Assembly (NCBI RefSeq): GCF_036322585.1 | Contig: NZ_AP024600.1 | Coordinates: forward strand, 682,001-746,000 | Direction: 5' to 3' | Source of the DNA: Luteolibacter sp. LG18 | Lineage (GTDB): Bacteria; Verrucomicrobiota; Verrucomicrobiia; Verrucomicrobiales; Akkermansiaceae | Length of the DNA: 64,000 nucleotides | In this document: positions 53,974 through 63,826 of the stretch, piece by piece | How positions within the stretch are numbered: position 1 is the first letter of the stretch | Layout: the number at the start of each line of letters is the position of its first letter | Program-made: the position numbers and the translations under genes | Notes under the pieces: generated by a model | The model's database searches: none | Told to the model about the DNA's origin: nothing | The model's input: only the letters and a program-made list of their open reading frames with translations

Positions 53974-56900
53974 TCACTCCCCGCCACCGCGGACCCGGGC
54001 GAAGAATTTTCCGGCGGATACCTGGCTGCGGGGGATGCGGATTTCGATGGCATCGTTGGAAGAGCCGCTGGACGCGGGGGTGATGTTGACCTGGATGCCG
54101 CGGGGATCAGGGCCTGAAGACGTGGGGCCGAGCGAGACCGAGTTCCAGGTGGCGAACTCGGTGGCCCATTCCAGGGCGAGCGTGTGACCGGGCTCCGTCG
54201 CGGCTTCGTGGGCCCGGGTCAGGTGGATGACGAGGTCGGCACCTTCCGTGGTGACGGCCAGCGGCGGCGCGGTGGCCGGGGCCAAGGGCTCAGCACCGAA
54301 CATCCACTCGAGCAAATTGACGATGCCATCGTGGTCCGGGTCCGCCAGGTCGGCGGCGCTGCCGGTGGCGTGGTAACTGCCGAAGTTCGCGATGCGCCAG
54401 TTTTGCCGGGCGGTGAAACGGGACACCACCGGCACGGCATCCGCCCACACGTCCACGTAACGCGTGTCGGTGACGCGGGCGGCGATCTGGCAATCCCCCG
54501 CCGCATCGGGCGACCAATCGCATTGATAGGGCACGCTGGAGTCGGTGCCGACCAAGGCGTCGTTCACGAAGAAATCGACCCTCGCGATGGGATAGGTGCC
54601 GGCGATGACGGAGGCCGCAAGCGACACGGCCGAACCCGGCGTGACCTGCGACGCCGAGGTGGGAAAGGCGATCGTGATCTGTGGCGGGATGACGAGTTCG
54701 AAGGCCACCGTGCCGGAGTCGGCCCATTGGCCGTTCACGTCATAGGCACGCGCGATGAGTTCGTGGTAGCCGGTGTTCGGACCCACGGTCCACACCATCT
54801 CATAGGGCGCAGTGGCCACGGAACCGACGGACACGTGGTCCAACAGGAATTCGACGCGCTGGATCGCCACACCTCCAGTGTGCAGTGCATTCGCGGCGAA
54901 GCGGACCGCCGAAAAGGACGCGGCGATCTGCGGCCCCTCGTAACGCGGCGCGGTGATCACCGCGGCCGGCGCATTCATCGCGCCAACATGGATCGTCACC
55001 GCGGGCGAATACCCCTCGGTGCCGGTGGAGGAGGTGGCCACGGCGTAAATGCGGTGATCGCCCAAGGACAGCGAGGGAGCGGTGATGCTGAAGGGCGCGG
55101 CGGTGTCCTCCCCCAGCAAAACATCGCCTTCGTAGAAGCGCACGCGGGCGATCGTGGCATGATCCACGCTGGCGGTCGCGGAAATGACCGGCGCGGCCGG
55201 CTGGGTGAGAATCGAGCCATCCCCCGGTGCAGCGAGGGTCACGGTGGGAATCGCGGGCCCGGTCACGTTCACGTTGCGCCTCACCTCGCGCGTGCGCCCG
55301 TAGCCATCCGTCACCCGCGCGAGTAGCTCCCATTGCCCGAGATTGGCGGGAGTGAAGGAAGCGGTGAAAGGCGCCTCCGTGTCGGAACCGATGAATTGAT
55401 TGTTCGCGTAGAAATCCATCCGCGCCACCGAACTGAGCGGCGCGCTCGCGGTGGCTTCCATGGTGATTTCCGCCGGGAAGGGAAACACCGCCCAGTCGGC
55501 GGGCGATGCGAAGGCCACGCTCATGTCCGGGAGGAAGGAGACCTGGATCGCGGCGGAGTCCGAGGCCGTGCCGCCATTCGTCTCGGTGGCTTCGGCGGTG
55601 ATCTCGTGGGCACCTGCGGCCCAGCGCGAAGAGACAGTCCAATCAAAGACAAAGGGCGGCGAGGCGACCTCGCCGATCGGTTCACCGTCCGCATAGAAGA
55701 CTACCTGGGTGATGGTGCTGCCGGGCGCGGCGGCATTCGCGGCAAGGTGGAGCACCCCTCCGCCCACCGTGGGCGTGTCCGGCAGCGGCGAGGTGAGGGT
55801 GATCGACGGCGGCGTGGGCGTTTCCACGCGCACCGTGATCGTCTGGACGGTGTAGCCACCGTTGTTGTCCCATGCCCATACCTCGTAGTCGTGATCGCCG
55901 TCCAGCAAGCCGGTGAAGGTGTGGGCATACGGCGGCGCGGTGAGTTCCTCCACGAGCTGGTAATTCCGCGTGAAACGCACGCGGGAAATGCTGCTGCCCG
56001 CCTGAGGGGTGGCAGTAGCGGTGACTGTCACGGCGGCGGGCGCGGTGAAGACGGCCCCATTGGCCGGGCTGGTGATGGTCAGCTCCGGATGCGTGGGCGA
56101 ACGCATGTCCAGCGGCACGGCTTCGGAATTCCCCGTCACCCCGAGCGCGGTGATCGCCTTCGCAGTGAGCACGTGCCCGGGCAGCGCGGCGATCACATGA
56201 TTCCAATGCAGCGTGTACGGCGGAGTGGTGTCCTCGCCGATTTTTTCCGCGCCATCGTAGAACTCCACCTTGGCAATGGTGCTGTTCGGCGAGCTAGCGG
56301 TGGCTTCGATGAAGATGTCCGCAGGCGCGGTGAAGGTCTGCGAAGCCGTGGGAGAGGTGATGGCCACCACCGGCGGCGGAGAGATCGTGTCGATCACCTG
56401 CATCACCCACGAAAGGCTGGCGGACGGGCGGTTTTCCCATGCGAACTTCCGAGGAGGAATACTGCGGTAGGCGGTGAGGCCGAGCGGTGGAGCCGCAGGC
56501 CGGATCCAGTGGTTCACGCCAATGTCGAAGGAAAGGTAAAGCTCGCGCGCCGTGGCTTCCATCGCCGGATCCGGAACGCCGTGCAGCAGGTGCTGGAAAT
56601 AGCAGCCCCAGCCGATGGTGGTGGTGACCTCCTTCGCATGCTCGATGGCGGAGCCGTCGTAGCCATCGAGCGGATCGGCCGCGCCGTCGTAGCGCGCCAG
56701 GTAGAAGGGGTAGCGCAGCGCCCCGGAGTATTCGTAGATGCTGTCGCCATCGAAATGGGTCGTCACCGCCTGGAACTTCGCGCCGCGGCGGATGAAGTCC
56801 GCCACCGCCGCATCCTCGGACACCCCATAGGCACGGATCATCGCATCCATCGTCAGCGCCATCATCCACGGCGATGCGATGAGCTCGGTGAACACGCCGT

Positions 56901-58176
56901 CGCCATGCTGCGCGCCGTAGTGGTAGAGTCCGCCATCGAGCCGGTCGGCGGGGATCAGCCCGTCCGCGCCATTCTGGTGGCGGAGGTAGTCCGCGATCTG
57001 GCCAAGCACCTTCTGGCGAAACCCGGTTTCCCCCGTCAGTTCGAAGGCGACCAGATCAGCGAGCGTGCGGAAGGCGGTGTGGCGCTCCGTCCACTCGCCC
57101 AGTTGCGGCGTCCAGCGGGAGGGCTCGGTGAGCGCGTCGTGCGTGGCGGCCACCCAACGCACCGGCTCGAGATCGAGGGGATTTCCGGTGAACCAGTGAT
57201 CGTAAGCGAAACACTCCGCATAGGAATACATCGTCGTGTTTCCTCCCGCACCGAGACTCGAATCATCCGGTGCCTTCAATCGGAAAATGCCGCGGTAGGG
57301 ATCGGCCTTGGCGTTTCCGTATAGCTGCGAACGATAGAACTGCGTGGCGCGCACCGCCTCCCGCAGCGGCCGCAGGAAGCCGGTCTTCACATGGAGCTGG
57401 AAGAACGTGGAGGCACGGTCGTAGAGCCACGGCTCGGACTCGTGCTTGCAGTCCACCAGCTGGCCGCTCTCGTAGCCGCTCACCAGCGGATCATCCTCGT
57501 TGATGTTGGTGTAGAAGTTGTTCTTGAACGACCGGTCCGCCTCCTCGTAGCCGGGCCAGTGCTCGATGGCGTCCATCGCCTCCGGAGCATCGCGTGTTTC
57601 CGGAATGGAGTCCTTGAACGGCTCCGTGCGGCGCAATCCGAGCACGCCCTGGGAGAGCACCGCCTTCGGCAACAGCGCGTAGACATCCGGCTCCATCACG
57701 CCATCGGCGGCCACGAAAGTGCCGCTGGTGACCAGGTGCCAGCCGCCCTGCGGATCGGCCAGCGCGGCCACGTTCTGCGTCCGCGCCGCGCCGCCCCATT
57801 CCACGGTGATCGTTTCGCCCGCCGGATACGCGGCGGCGAAGCTGTGGTGGATCTGCACCCGCGCGACGCGCACCGACTGGCCGTCGATGGCGGAGTTGGT
57901 GAGATGCCGCCAGGGTGTGAGCTGCTCGACGAAGGCCGGGATCTCCACGCCGTTGCGCAGCACGCGCAGCGTGCTCAACTGCGCGGCGGTGATCGACCCG
58001 CGGGGAAACGGCACGCCGAAGGTCACCAGCCGCGACGTTCCTGGCATGACGTTTTCCATCGGACGCAGCGTGACCTCCATCGAGCCCGTGGCCTGTGCCG
58101 GAGCGTGGAACGGCGGCAACTGGCCGCGGCCAACGGCCGCCAGCAGGAGGAATACGATCAACGCTCGCAGGGTCAT
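53974..58176 (-). CDS. Giant secreted protein: helical-barrel-like N-terminus plus tandem Big_7 Ig-like repeats
   Basis: A 1,400-residue protein from ATG 58176 with a signal peptide (MTLRALIVFLLLAAVGRGQ). Residues about 20-600 include a beta segment (SMEVTLRPMENVMPG) and an alpha-rich part (MYSYAECFAYDHWFTG, DYLRHQNGADGLIPADRLDGG, PWMMALTMDAMIRAYG) like an (alpha/alpha) barrel. From about 615 to 1,240 there are about seven Ig-like repeats of Big_7 type, each with a VxFYxxxxxIGxDxxxPY-like core (IAKVEFYDGAEKIGEDTTPPY; VARMDFYANNQFIGSDTEAP; IARVDFFVNDALVGTDSSVPY). A C-terminal region with DPDHDGIVNLLEWMFG, a calcium-type motif as in the subtilase, ends the protein. It is probably a cell-surface or secreted adhesin or enzyme; no catalytic residues are assigned. 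Confidence 0.8.
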   Translation of the reverse strand: MTLRALIVFLLLAAVGRGQLPPFHAPAQATGSMEVTLRPMENVMPGTSRLVTFGVPFPRGSITAAQLSTLRVLRNGVEIPAFVEQLTPWRHLTNSAIDGQSVRVARVQIHHSFAAAYPAGETITVEWGGAARTQNVAALADPQGGWHLVTSGTFVAADGVMEPDVYALLPKAVLSQGVLGLRRTEPFKDSIPETRDAPEAMDAIEHWPGYEEADRSFKNNFYTNINEDDPLVSGYESGQLVDCKHESEPWLYDRASTFFQLHVKTGFLRPLREAVRATQFYRSQLYGNAKADPYRGIFRLKAPDDSSLGAGGNTTMYSYAECFAYDHWFTGNPLDLEPVRWVAATHDALTEPSRWTPQLGEWTERHTAFRTLADLVAFELTGETGFRQKVLGQIADYLRHQNGADGLIPADRLDGGLYHYGAQHGDGVFTELIASPWMMALTMDAMIRAYGVSEDAAVADFIRRGAKFQAVTTHFDGDSIYEYSGALRYPFYLARYDGAADPLDGYDGSAIEHAKEVTTTIGWGCYFQHLLHGVPDPAMEATARELYLSFDIGVNHWIRPAAPPLGLTAYRSIPPRKFAWENRPSASLSWVMQVIDTISPPPVVAITSPTASQTFTAPADIFIEATASSPNSTIAKVEFYDGAEKIGEDTTPPYTLHWNHVIAALPGHVLTAKAITALGVTGNSEAVPLDMRSPTHPELTITSPANGAVFTAPAAVTVTATATPQAGSSISRVRFTRNYQLVEELTAPPYAHTFTGLLDGDHDYEVWAWDNNGGYTVQTITVRVETPTPPSITLTSPLPDTPTVGGGVLHLAANAAAPGSTITQVVFYADGEPIGEVASPPFVFDWTVSSRWAAGAHEITAEATETNGGTASDSAAIQVSFLPDMSVAFASPADWAVFPFPAEITMEATASAPLSSVARMDFYANNQFIGSDTEAPFTASFTPANLGQWELLARVTDGYGRTREVRRNVNVTGPAIPTVTLAAPGDGSILTQPAAPVISATASVDHATIARVRFYEGDVLLGEDTAAPFSITAPSLSLGDHRIYAVATSSTGTEGYSPAVTIHVGAMNAPAAVITAPRYEGPQIAASFSAVRFAANALHTGGVAIQRVEFLLDHVSVGSVATAPYEMVWTVGPNTGYHELIARAYDVNGQWADSGTVAFELVIPPQITIAFPTSASQVTPGSAVSLAASVIAGTYPIARVDFFVNDALVGTDSSVPYQCDWSPDAAGDCQIAARVTDTRYVDVWADAVPVVSRFTARQNWRIANFGSYHATGSAADLADPDHDGIVNLLEWMFGAEPLAPATAPPLAVTTEGADLVIHLTRAHEAATEPGHTLALEWATEFATWNSVSLGPTSSGPDPRGIQVNITPASSGSSNDAIEIRIPRSQVSAGKFFARVRGGGE

Positions 58177-58285
58177 GGAAATCGAAGTTTCCCGAAATAT
58201 CGCCCATCCAGCCAACGGGTGGCAATCCGGGAGATCCATCTTCCCCGTGCATCATGCACGGACCACGGCCCCGCGGGAAAAGCAC

Positions 58286-58319
58286 AAAGGCCGCCTCTCC
58301 TCAGGGAAAGGCGGCCTTT
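58286..58319 (-). terminator. Terminator-like hairpin after dxs
   Basis: AAAGGCCGCC and GGCGGCCTTT form a perfect 10-bp stem with a 14-base loop, followed on the minus strand by a T-rich stretch (GTGCTTTT). It starts 24 bases after the dxs stop. Confidence 0.75.
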
Positions 58320-58342
58320 GGAAAGCGATTGAACGCCCTTGA

Positions 58343-60241
58343 TTAGCCCTGGAGCTGCTTGAGCACCTTCGCCACCGCGTTCTCGGCGGTGAGGCCGTGG
58401 AGTTCGCGCAGGGTGTCCGGCTTGCCGTGTTCGACGAACTCGTCCGGCCAGGCGATGCGCTCGACCGGAGTCTTGATCCCGGCGTCGTGGAGCAACTCGA
58501 TCACCGCCGCACCGAAGCCGTTGTGGGCGACGTGGTCCTCGAAGGTGCACACCACCTTGCACTTGGCGGCGTATTCCTCGATCACCGTGGCATCGAGCGG
58601 CTTGATGAAGCGCGGGTTGATCAGGGCCACGGACAGGCCCTTTTCCTCCAGCATCGCCTTCGCGCGGCGCGCCATTTCGAACATGGTGCCGAGGCCGATC
58701 AGGGCGACGTCGGAACCATCCGCCACCACCTCGGCCTTGCCGATTTCCAGGATCTTGGCGGTCGCCGGGATCGGGGTACCATCGATGGTGCCGCGCGGAT
58801 AGCGGATCGCGGACGGGCCGTCCTCGAACTGGGCCATGGTGTGGAGCATGTCCACGAACTCGGCCTCGTCCTTCGGCTGCATGAAAATCAGGTTCGGCAC
58901 ATGGCGCAGGTAGCCGATGTCGAACAGGCCGTGGTGGGTCGGGCCGTCGTCGCCCGACAGGCCGCCGCGGTCCATGCACAGGCGGACCGGCAGGCCCTGC
59001 AGCGCCATGTCATGGATGATCATGTCATAGGCGCGCTGCATGAAGGTGGAGTAGATCGCCAGGAACGGCTTGAAGCCGCGGGTGGCGAGGCCGCAGGCGA
59101 AAAGCGCGGCGTGTTCCTCGGCGATGCCCACGTCGTAGTAACGCTGCGGCAGCTCCTTCTTGAAAATCTCCAGCTTGGTGCCGCCGGGCATGGCGGCGGT
59201 GATCGCGACGATCTTCTCGTCCTCCTTCGCCAGGTCCGTCACCGTGCGACCGAAGATGTCCGAACAGGTCGGAGTGGCGGTGGTGTCCGTCGAGCCGTCC
59301 TCGATCTTGTAGGCACCGAGGCCGTGGAACTTGCCCGGGTTGTCGAGCGCCGGCTGGTAGCCGCGGCCCTTTTCCGTGATGATGTGGAGCACCACCGGCT
59401 CGTTGAGCGTTTTGAGGTGCTCGAAGGTTTTGACCAGCAGCGGCAGGTTGTGGCCGTCGATCGGGCCGTAGTAGCGCAGGCCGAATTTCTCGAACAGCAC
59501 GTTCGGGAACAACAGGTTCTTCGCGCCTTCCTCGACCTTGTGGGCGAGGTTGCGGACGGCCTTGCCAGCGACCTTTTCGACGAACTCGGCGGCCTTGGTG
59601 CGGACGGCGGAGTAGGTCGAGTGGGTCTGGAGGGCGTTGAAGTAACGGGCGATGGCGCCGACGTTCTTGTCGATCGACCACTCGTTGTCGTTCAGCACCA
59701 CGATGAAACGCTTGGTCGTTTCCGCGATGTTGTTCAGCGCCTCGAGGGTCGGTCCGCAGGTGAAGGCGGCGTCCCCGGCGACGGCGACGACGTGGCTGTC
59801 ATCCCCCGCGAGGTCGCGGGCGGCGGCCATGCCGAGCGCGGCGGACAGGGCGGTGCCGGCGTGGCCCGCGCCGTAGCAATCGTGCTCGGACTCGCTGCGC
59901 AGCAGGAAGCCGTTGAGGCCCTTGTAGGTGCGGATCGTGTGGATCTGGTCGGCGCGGCCGGTGAGCATCTTGTGGACGTAGCCCTGGTGGGCCACGTCGA
60001 AGACGAAATTGTCCTTCGGGGTCGAGAACACGCGGTGCATCGCGATCGACAGCTCCACCACGCCGAGGTTCGGCCCGAGGTGGCCGCCGGTCTTGGAAAG
60101 GGACGTGATCAGCGAGTGGCGGATCTCCGCCGCGAGCGCGGGCAGATCGGCGTCGGACAACCGCTTGACGTCCTCGGGGGACTTGATGCTGGAAAGGAGC
60201 GGCCCGAGGGCTGGGGGCTCAGAAGAGGCGGATGTCGTCAT
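58343..60241 (-). CDS. dxs: 1-deoxy-D-xylulose-5-phosphate synthase
   Basis: A 632-residue protein from ATG 60241; a longer frame lacks homology. It has the DXS order: SKTGGHLGPNLGVVELSIA, FDVAHQGYVHKMLTGR, VVLNDNEWSIDKNVG, RYYGPIDGHNLPLL, DVGIAEEHAALFACGLA, DRGGLSGDDGPTHHG and VCTFEDHVAHNGFG. It makes DXP from pyruvate and glyceraldehyde 3-phosphate, the first step of the MEP isoprenoid pathway. Two usual signatures differ: the TPP motif is GDAAF (156-160) rather than GDG, and GHSST is GHAGT. Its start overlaps the xseB stop by 23 bases, so translation is probably coupled. Confidence 0.9.
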   Translation of the reverse strand: MTTSASSEPPALGPLLSSIKSPEDVKRLSDADLPALAAEIRHSLITSLSKTGGHLGPNLGVVELSIAMHRVFSTPKDNFVFDVAHQGYVHKMLTGRADQIHTIRTYKGLNGFLLRSESEHDCYGAGHAGTALSAALGMAAARDLAGDDSHVVAVAGDAAFTCGPTLEALNNIAETTKRFIVVLNDNEWSIDKNVGAIARYFNALQTHSTYSAVRTKAAEFVEKVAGKAVRNLAHKVEEGAKNLLFPNVLFEKFGLRYYGPIDGHNLPLLVKTFEHLKTLNEPVVLHIITEKGRGYQPALDNPGKFHGLGAYKIEDGSTDTTATPTCSDIFGRTVTDLAKEDEKIVAITAAMPGGTKLEIFKKELPQRYYDVGIAEEHAALFACGLATRGFKPFLAIYSTFMQRAYDMIIHDMALQGLPVRLCMDRGGLSGDDGPTHHGLFDIGYLRHVPNLIFMQPKDEAEFVDMLHTMAQFEDGPSAIRYPRGTIDGTPIPATAKILEIGKAEVVADGSDVALIGLGTMFEMARRAKAMLEEKGLSVALINPRFIKPLDATVIEEYAAKCKVVCTFEDHVAHNGFGAAVIELLHDAGIKTPVERIAWPDEFVEHGKPDTLRELHGLTAENAVAKVLKQLQG

Positions 60242-60551
60242 CGTCGTCAGGGTCGTCCTCCGGCGTTTCGGGCGGAGGCGGGCCACCGTGGGTGGTGGAG
60301 GCGGCGGAATCCAGAGCGTTTTCTGCCTGATTCCGCAAGGTGATCAATTCAAGGCGCTCGCGGGCGGATTTCAGGACCGTCTCGCAGCGTTTCAACAGGG
60401 CGGAGCCCTTTTCGTAATGGGCCACCAGCTCCTCCAACGGAAGCTGCTCCTCTTCCATGGCCTCCACGACTGCCTCCAGCTCGGCAAGCGCCTCCTCGAA
60501 GCCGGGACCGGCTTCGGATTCAGAGAGGGTGGGTTTGCGGCGGGCGGCCAT
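60219..60551 (-). CDS. xseB: Exodeoxyribonuclease VII small subunit
   Basis: A 110-residue protein. FEEALAELEAVVEAMEEEQLPLEELVAHYEKGSALLKRCE (in parts) is the XseB helical signature. The C-terminus is unusually long and acidic (EDDPDDDDDIRLF). XseB binds XseA, which is not encoded here. The start ATG overlaps the upstream gene's stop as TAATG, and the end overlaps dxs by 23 bases. The E. coli order xseB-ispA-dxs is similar, with ispA missing here. Confidence 0.92.
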   Translation of the reverse strand: MAARRKPTLSESEAGPGFEEALAELEAVVEAMEEEQLPLEELVAHYEKGSALLKRCETVLKSARERLELITLRNQAENALDSAASTTHGGPPPPETPEDDPDDDDDIRLF

Positions 60552-62377
60552 TACTGGGCGGAGTTGGAATCGGTGGTACGCAGCGGGCGGTCGCTGTAAT
60601 AGACCATATCGTAAATGCCGAACAAATTCGCGCGGTACGGGTAGCGTTTGTAGATGGTCTGGAGCTTCGGATCCTTGTCGAAGGTGGTGAATCCGGGCGG
60701 ATAGGTCGCGGAGAACACGTGGCCATCGATCACCAGCGCGGTGAAATCGCCGTATTCCTTCTCCACCTCGCTCATGTTGCCGGAGCCGTGGGAACTCGGG
60801 GAAATCACGATCCCCACCGTCTGGGTACCCAGGGTGCCGGCGGCGCTTTCCAGCTTCTCGAAGCCCTTTTTCGTGTTCGGCAGCCAGATGCTCATCCGGT
60901 CCGCATACCAAGCGACGGCCCACGGCTGGTCGGAGAAGCAGATCTGGTTCGGTTTCACCCAGTTCTTCAGCCCGAGATTCAGGGCTGGCGCGAAATACGG
61001 CGGCCACCACGGCACGCCACCCGAATCGCGGCGGTCGAGACCGAGCTTCACCTTCGGCCACATCCCCAGCACCAGCGGGGCGGCGCAGATCATCACCACG
61101 GCGATGTGGTGGACGTTCTTGAACAACGGATTGGCAGCCACGAACTCCAGGCGGCTCCACAGGATCGAGAGGAACGCCAAGCCGTAGGCGGTCATGATCG
61201 GCGCGAACACGAGGTGGATCTGGTTCGGGTCGAGATCCTTCGTGGACACCCCGAAGATCGACATGCCAACGGCCGCGAACACCCACATCGAGAGGATGGC
61301 GAAGCGGAACCGGGCGATGGAGGGCCGCTTGAACGGATGGAACAAGGCGATGAAGAAGATCGGGGCGACCACGATCCCGGCGAGGAACGGGACAATGTCG
61401 GTCGCCTGGAGGATGGTGGTGCGGAGAACCTTGAGCAAAATGCCGTCGAGCGAGAGCGGCTTGCTGCCGAGATCGTCCGTGCGCATGATCGAGGCCTCGT
61501 TCAGGCTGTCACCGAGGCCCTTGTAGACCGTCAGGAAACTGGTGCCGAAGGGGGAATCGCACACGCCCGACAACCGGATCACCGGGTAGAGCGCCGCCAG
61601 GAACAGGATCGCGAGGATCGAAATCGCCACGATGCCGCGCGGTCGGAACGCGAAGGCCGCGAACACCACGTAGCCCAGCACGATCCAGATCGCCAGCCAA
61701 TGGGTCAACGCCATCAGCGAGAAAAACACCCCCGCCACGATCGCCGGCGTCAGGGCGATGCGTCCCTCCGTGGAGGCCTCCACCGCGCGGTAGGTGAAAT
61801 ACGCGCCGCAGGAGAACAGCAGCAGCAGCAGCAGCAGCATCTGCGGCAGCCCGCTGAGCGAGAAGTTCCAGAACGTCTCGCAGAACAACATCAGGATCGC
61901 GCAGACCCCGGCGATCTTCGCATCGAAGATCCTCGAAACCAGCAGGTAGGTCACCCCGATCGACATCAGGAAGAACAGGGTGCAGACCGCCGCGATGATC
62001 CGGTCCAGCGGGAACACCATCTGGCGCTGGCTCATGTTCCAATCGTCGGCGGAATCCGCCCCCACCAGTTTCAGCACCGCGGCGTTGATCAGCGGGTTCA
62101 GCGGCGCGTGATAGGTATCCGGAAAGCCAGCGAAGGAGGCGGAACCGTTGACCTTCTGGACCTGATGGTAGGCCACCGGACGGATCACCTTGGTGGTGAA
62201 TCCATTGCCGCGTGCGATTTCCCGGGCGATCTGGGCCTGGTCCATGGCCTGCGGGGCGTTCAGCCCACGGAAGACGGTGAAGAGGTTGACCAAGGTCAGG
62301 GTGACCAGCAGCAGGATGAAAAGAATCCGGCGGATGATCACCCCGGCGTCGAGGGATGGAGACTGGGCGGCGCTCAT
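60551..62377 (-). CDS. Polytopic membrane glycosyltransferase (GT39/ArnT-like)
   Basis: A 608-residue protein with about 10-12 transmembrane segments (ILFILLLVTLTLVNLF; LPQMLLLLLLLFSCGAYF; IVAISILAILFLAAL; HHIAVVMICAAPLVLG). The first loop has GLNAPQAMDQAQIAREIARGNGF and FPDTYHAPLNPLIN, where acidic residues would sit in the GT-C catalytic loop of PMT/ArnT-type enzymes. The C-terminal 140 residues are a soluble periplasmic-type domain. Such enzymes use lipid-linked sugars. It overlaps xseB by one base and starts 26 bases after the response regulator, so it belongs to the same transcript. Confidence 0.75.
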   Translation of the reverse strand: MSAAQSPSLDAGVIIRRILFILLLVTLTLVNLFTVFRGLNAPQAMDQAQIAREIARGNGFTTKVIRPVAYHQVQKVNGSASFAGFPDTYHAPLNPLINAAVLKLVGADSADDWNMSQRQMVFPLDRIIAAVCTLFFLMSIGVTYLLVSRIFDAKIAGVCAILMLFCETFWNFSLSGLPQMLLLLLLLFSCGAYFTYRAVEASTEGRIALTPAIVAGVFFSLMALTHWLAIWIVLGYVVFAAFAFRPRGIVAISILAILFLAALYPVIRLSGVCDSPFGTSFLTVYKGLGDSLNEASIMRTDDLGSKPLSLDGILLKVLRTTILQATDIVPFLAGIVVAPIFFIALFHPFKRPSIARFRFAILSMWVFAAVGMSIFGVSTKDLDPNQIHLVFAPIMTAYGLAFLSILWSRLEFVAANPLFKNVHHIAVVMICAAPLVLGMWPKVKLGLDRRDSGGVPWWPPYFAPALNLGLKNWVKPNQICFSDQPWAVAWYADRMSIWLPNTKKGFEKLESAAGTLGTQTVGIVISPSSHGSGNMSEVEKEYGDFTALVIDGHVFSATYPPGFTTFDKDPKLQTIYKRYPYRANLFGIYDMVYYSDRPLRTTDSNSAQ

Positions 62378-62403
62378 GGAAAATCGGGGTGGATCCGGGC
62401 GGC

Positions 62404-63777
62404 TCAGAGGCCCAGTTCCTTCAGCTTGCGTTGGAGGGTGCGGCGGCTCACGCCGAGCAGGTCCGCGGCCCGGGTTCGATTGCTCCCTGCTTGGTCGAGG
62501 GCTGCCCGGATGGCGCGCGTTTCGAGCGCATGCAAGTTGAATTCCACGGGACCGGCAAGGTCCATTTTGTTGGAGATCCCGGGACCCGCGGGAGCGATTG
62601 GGCCTTGATCCGCAAGGAACGACGGCAGGTGGCGGACGTCTATGACGGAATCGTTACTCATCACCACCCCGTGCTCGATGGCCGTCCGCAGCTCGCGGAC
62701 GTTGCCCGGCCAATGGTAGCCCCGCAGCAATTCCAGCGCCTGATCCGTCAGCGGCTTGACCGGTCGACCGTTGTCCTTGGCGAACTCCTTCAGGAAACTC
62801 CCGGTCAGCAGCACGATGTCCTCGCGGCGGGTGCGCAGCGGCGGCATCTCGATTTTCACCACGTTCAGGCGGAAATACAGGTCCTCGCGGAACTTCCCTT
62901 GGTCCACCAGCTCGCGGAGGTTCTTGTTGGTGGCCGCGACCACCCGGACGTCGATCTTCACGGGCGTGTTCGACCCGACCCGCTCGATCGTGCGCTCGGA
63001 GAGCGCGCGCAGCAGCTTCACCTGGGTGGCGGCATCGATCTCGCCGATCTCGTCCAGAAACAGGGTTCCGCCATCCGCCTGCTCGAAGCGGCCGATCCGC
63101 CGCTGGGCGGCTCCCGTGAACGCCCCCTTCTCGTGGCCGAACAGCTCGCTTTCCAACAACTGGGGGGAAAGGGCCGCGCAGTGGACGATCACCATCTTCG
63201 ACTCGGGGCGGCCGGACAGGTGGTGGATCGCATGGGCCACCACCTCCTTGCCGGTGCCGCTCTCGCCCTCGATCAGGACGGTCGCACGGGTCGGAGCCAC
63301 CTGCTGGATCAGATCGAACACCCGCGTCATCGCCGGGGACTTGCCGATCAGCTTGTCGAGCTTGTGGCGCTCGGACGACTGCTGCTTGAGCTCGCGGACC
63401 TCCGTTTCCAGACGGCGGTTTTTCAGCGCCCGTTTCAGGAGCATCTCGACCTCGTCCAGATTCAGGGGTTTGGTGACGAAATGCCAGGCTCCGCGCCGCA
63501 TGGCCTCCACGGCCGTGTCCACCGAACCGTAGGCGGTCATCATGATCGCCACCGGTGGATTGGGGCGCGCCAGCGCCTTTTCCAACAGATCCATGCCGGA
63601 ATCCCCGCCCATCCGGAGGTCCGTGAGCATCAGGTCGATCGGCTCGCTCTTGAGAATCGCAAGCGCCTCGGCGGTGCCGCTGGCGGTGTAGACGTCGAAC
63701 TCCTCCTCCAGGGCCGCACGGAGACCCTCGCGGGTGGCGCGTTCATCATCAACGATCAGGAGCGTGGGCTGTTGCAT
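62404..63777 (-). CDS. Sigma-54-dependent response regulator, NtrC family
   Basis: A 457-residue protein with three domains. The receiver has phospho-acceptor Asp53 (LMLTDLRM) and Lys103. The AAA+ domain has GESGTGKE (171-178), GAFTGA (218-223, the sigma-54 contact) and LFLDEIGE (Asp242, Glu243). The C-terminal Fis-type helix-turn-helix is RTRAADLLGVSRRTLQRKLKEL. It activates sigma-54 promoters after phosphorylation. The histidine kinase gene lies immediately upstream (50 bases) and the membrane glycosyltransferase follows. Confidence 0.96.
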   Translation of the reverse strand: MQQPTLLIVDDERATREGLRAALEEEFDVYTASGTAEALAILKSEPIDLMLTDLRMGGDSGMDLLEKALARPNPPVAIMMTAYGSVDTAVEAMRRGAWHFVTKPLNLDEVEMLLKRALKNRRLETEVRELKQQSSERHKLDKLIGKSPAMTRVFDLIQQVAPTRATVLIEGESGTGKEVVAHAIHHLSGRPESKMVIVHCAALSPQLLESELFGHEKGAFTGAAQRRIGRFEQADGGTLFLDEIGEIDAATQVKLLRALSERTIERVGSNTPVKIDVRVVAATNKNLRELVDQGKFREDLYFRLNVVKIEMPPLRTRREDIVLLTGSFLKEFAKDNGRPVKPLTDQALELLRGYHWPGNVRELRTAIEHGVVMSNDSVIDVRHLPSFLADQGPIAPAGPGISNKMDLAGPVEFNLHALETRAIRAALDQAGSNRTRAADLLGVSRRTLQRKLKELGL

Positions 63778-63826
63778 ATGAAAGATTCAAGAATCCAGAG
63801 ACCAGAACCCAGAGAAGAGGAGGAGG

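Noticed and set aside
53649..54053. 134-codon minus-strand frame across the tRNA and its terminator
   Set aside because: It overlaps a tRNA gene and a terminator and has no coding features.
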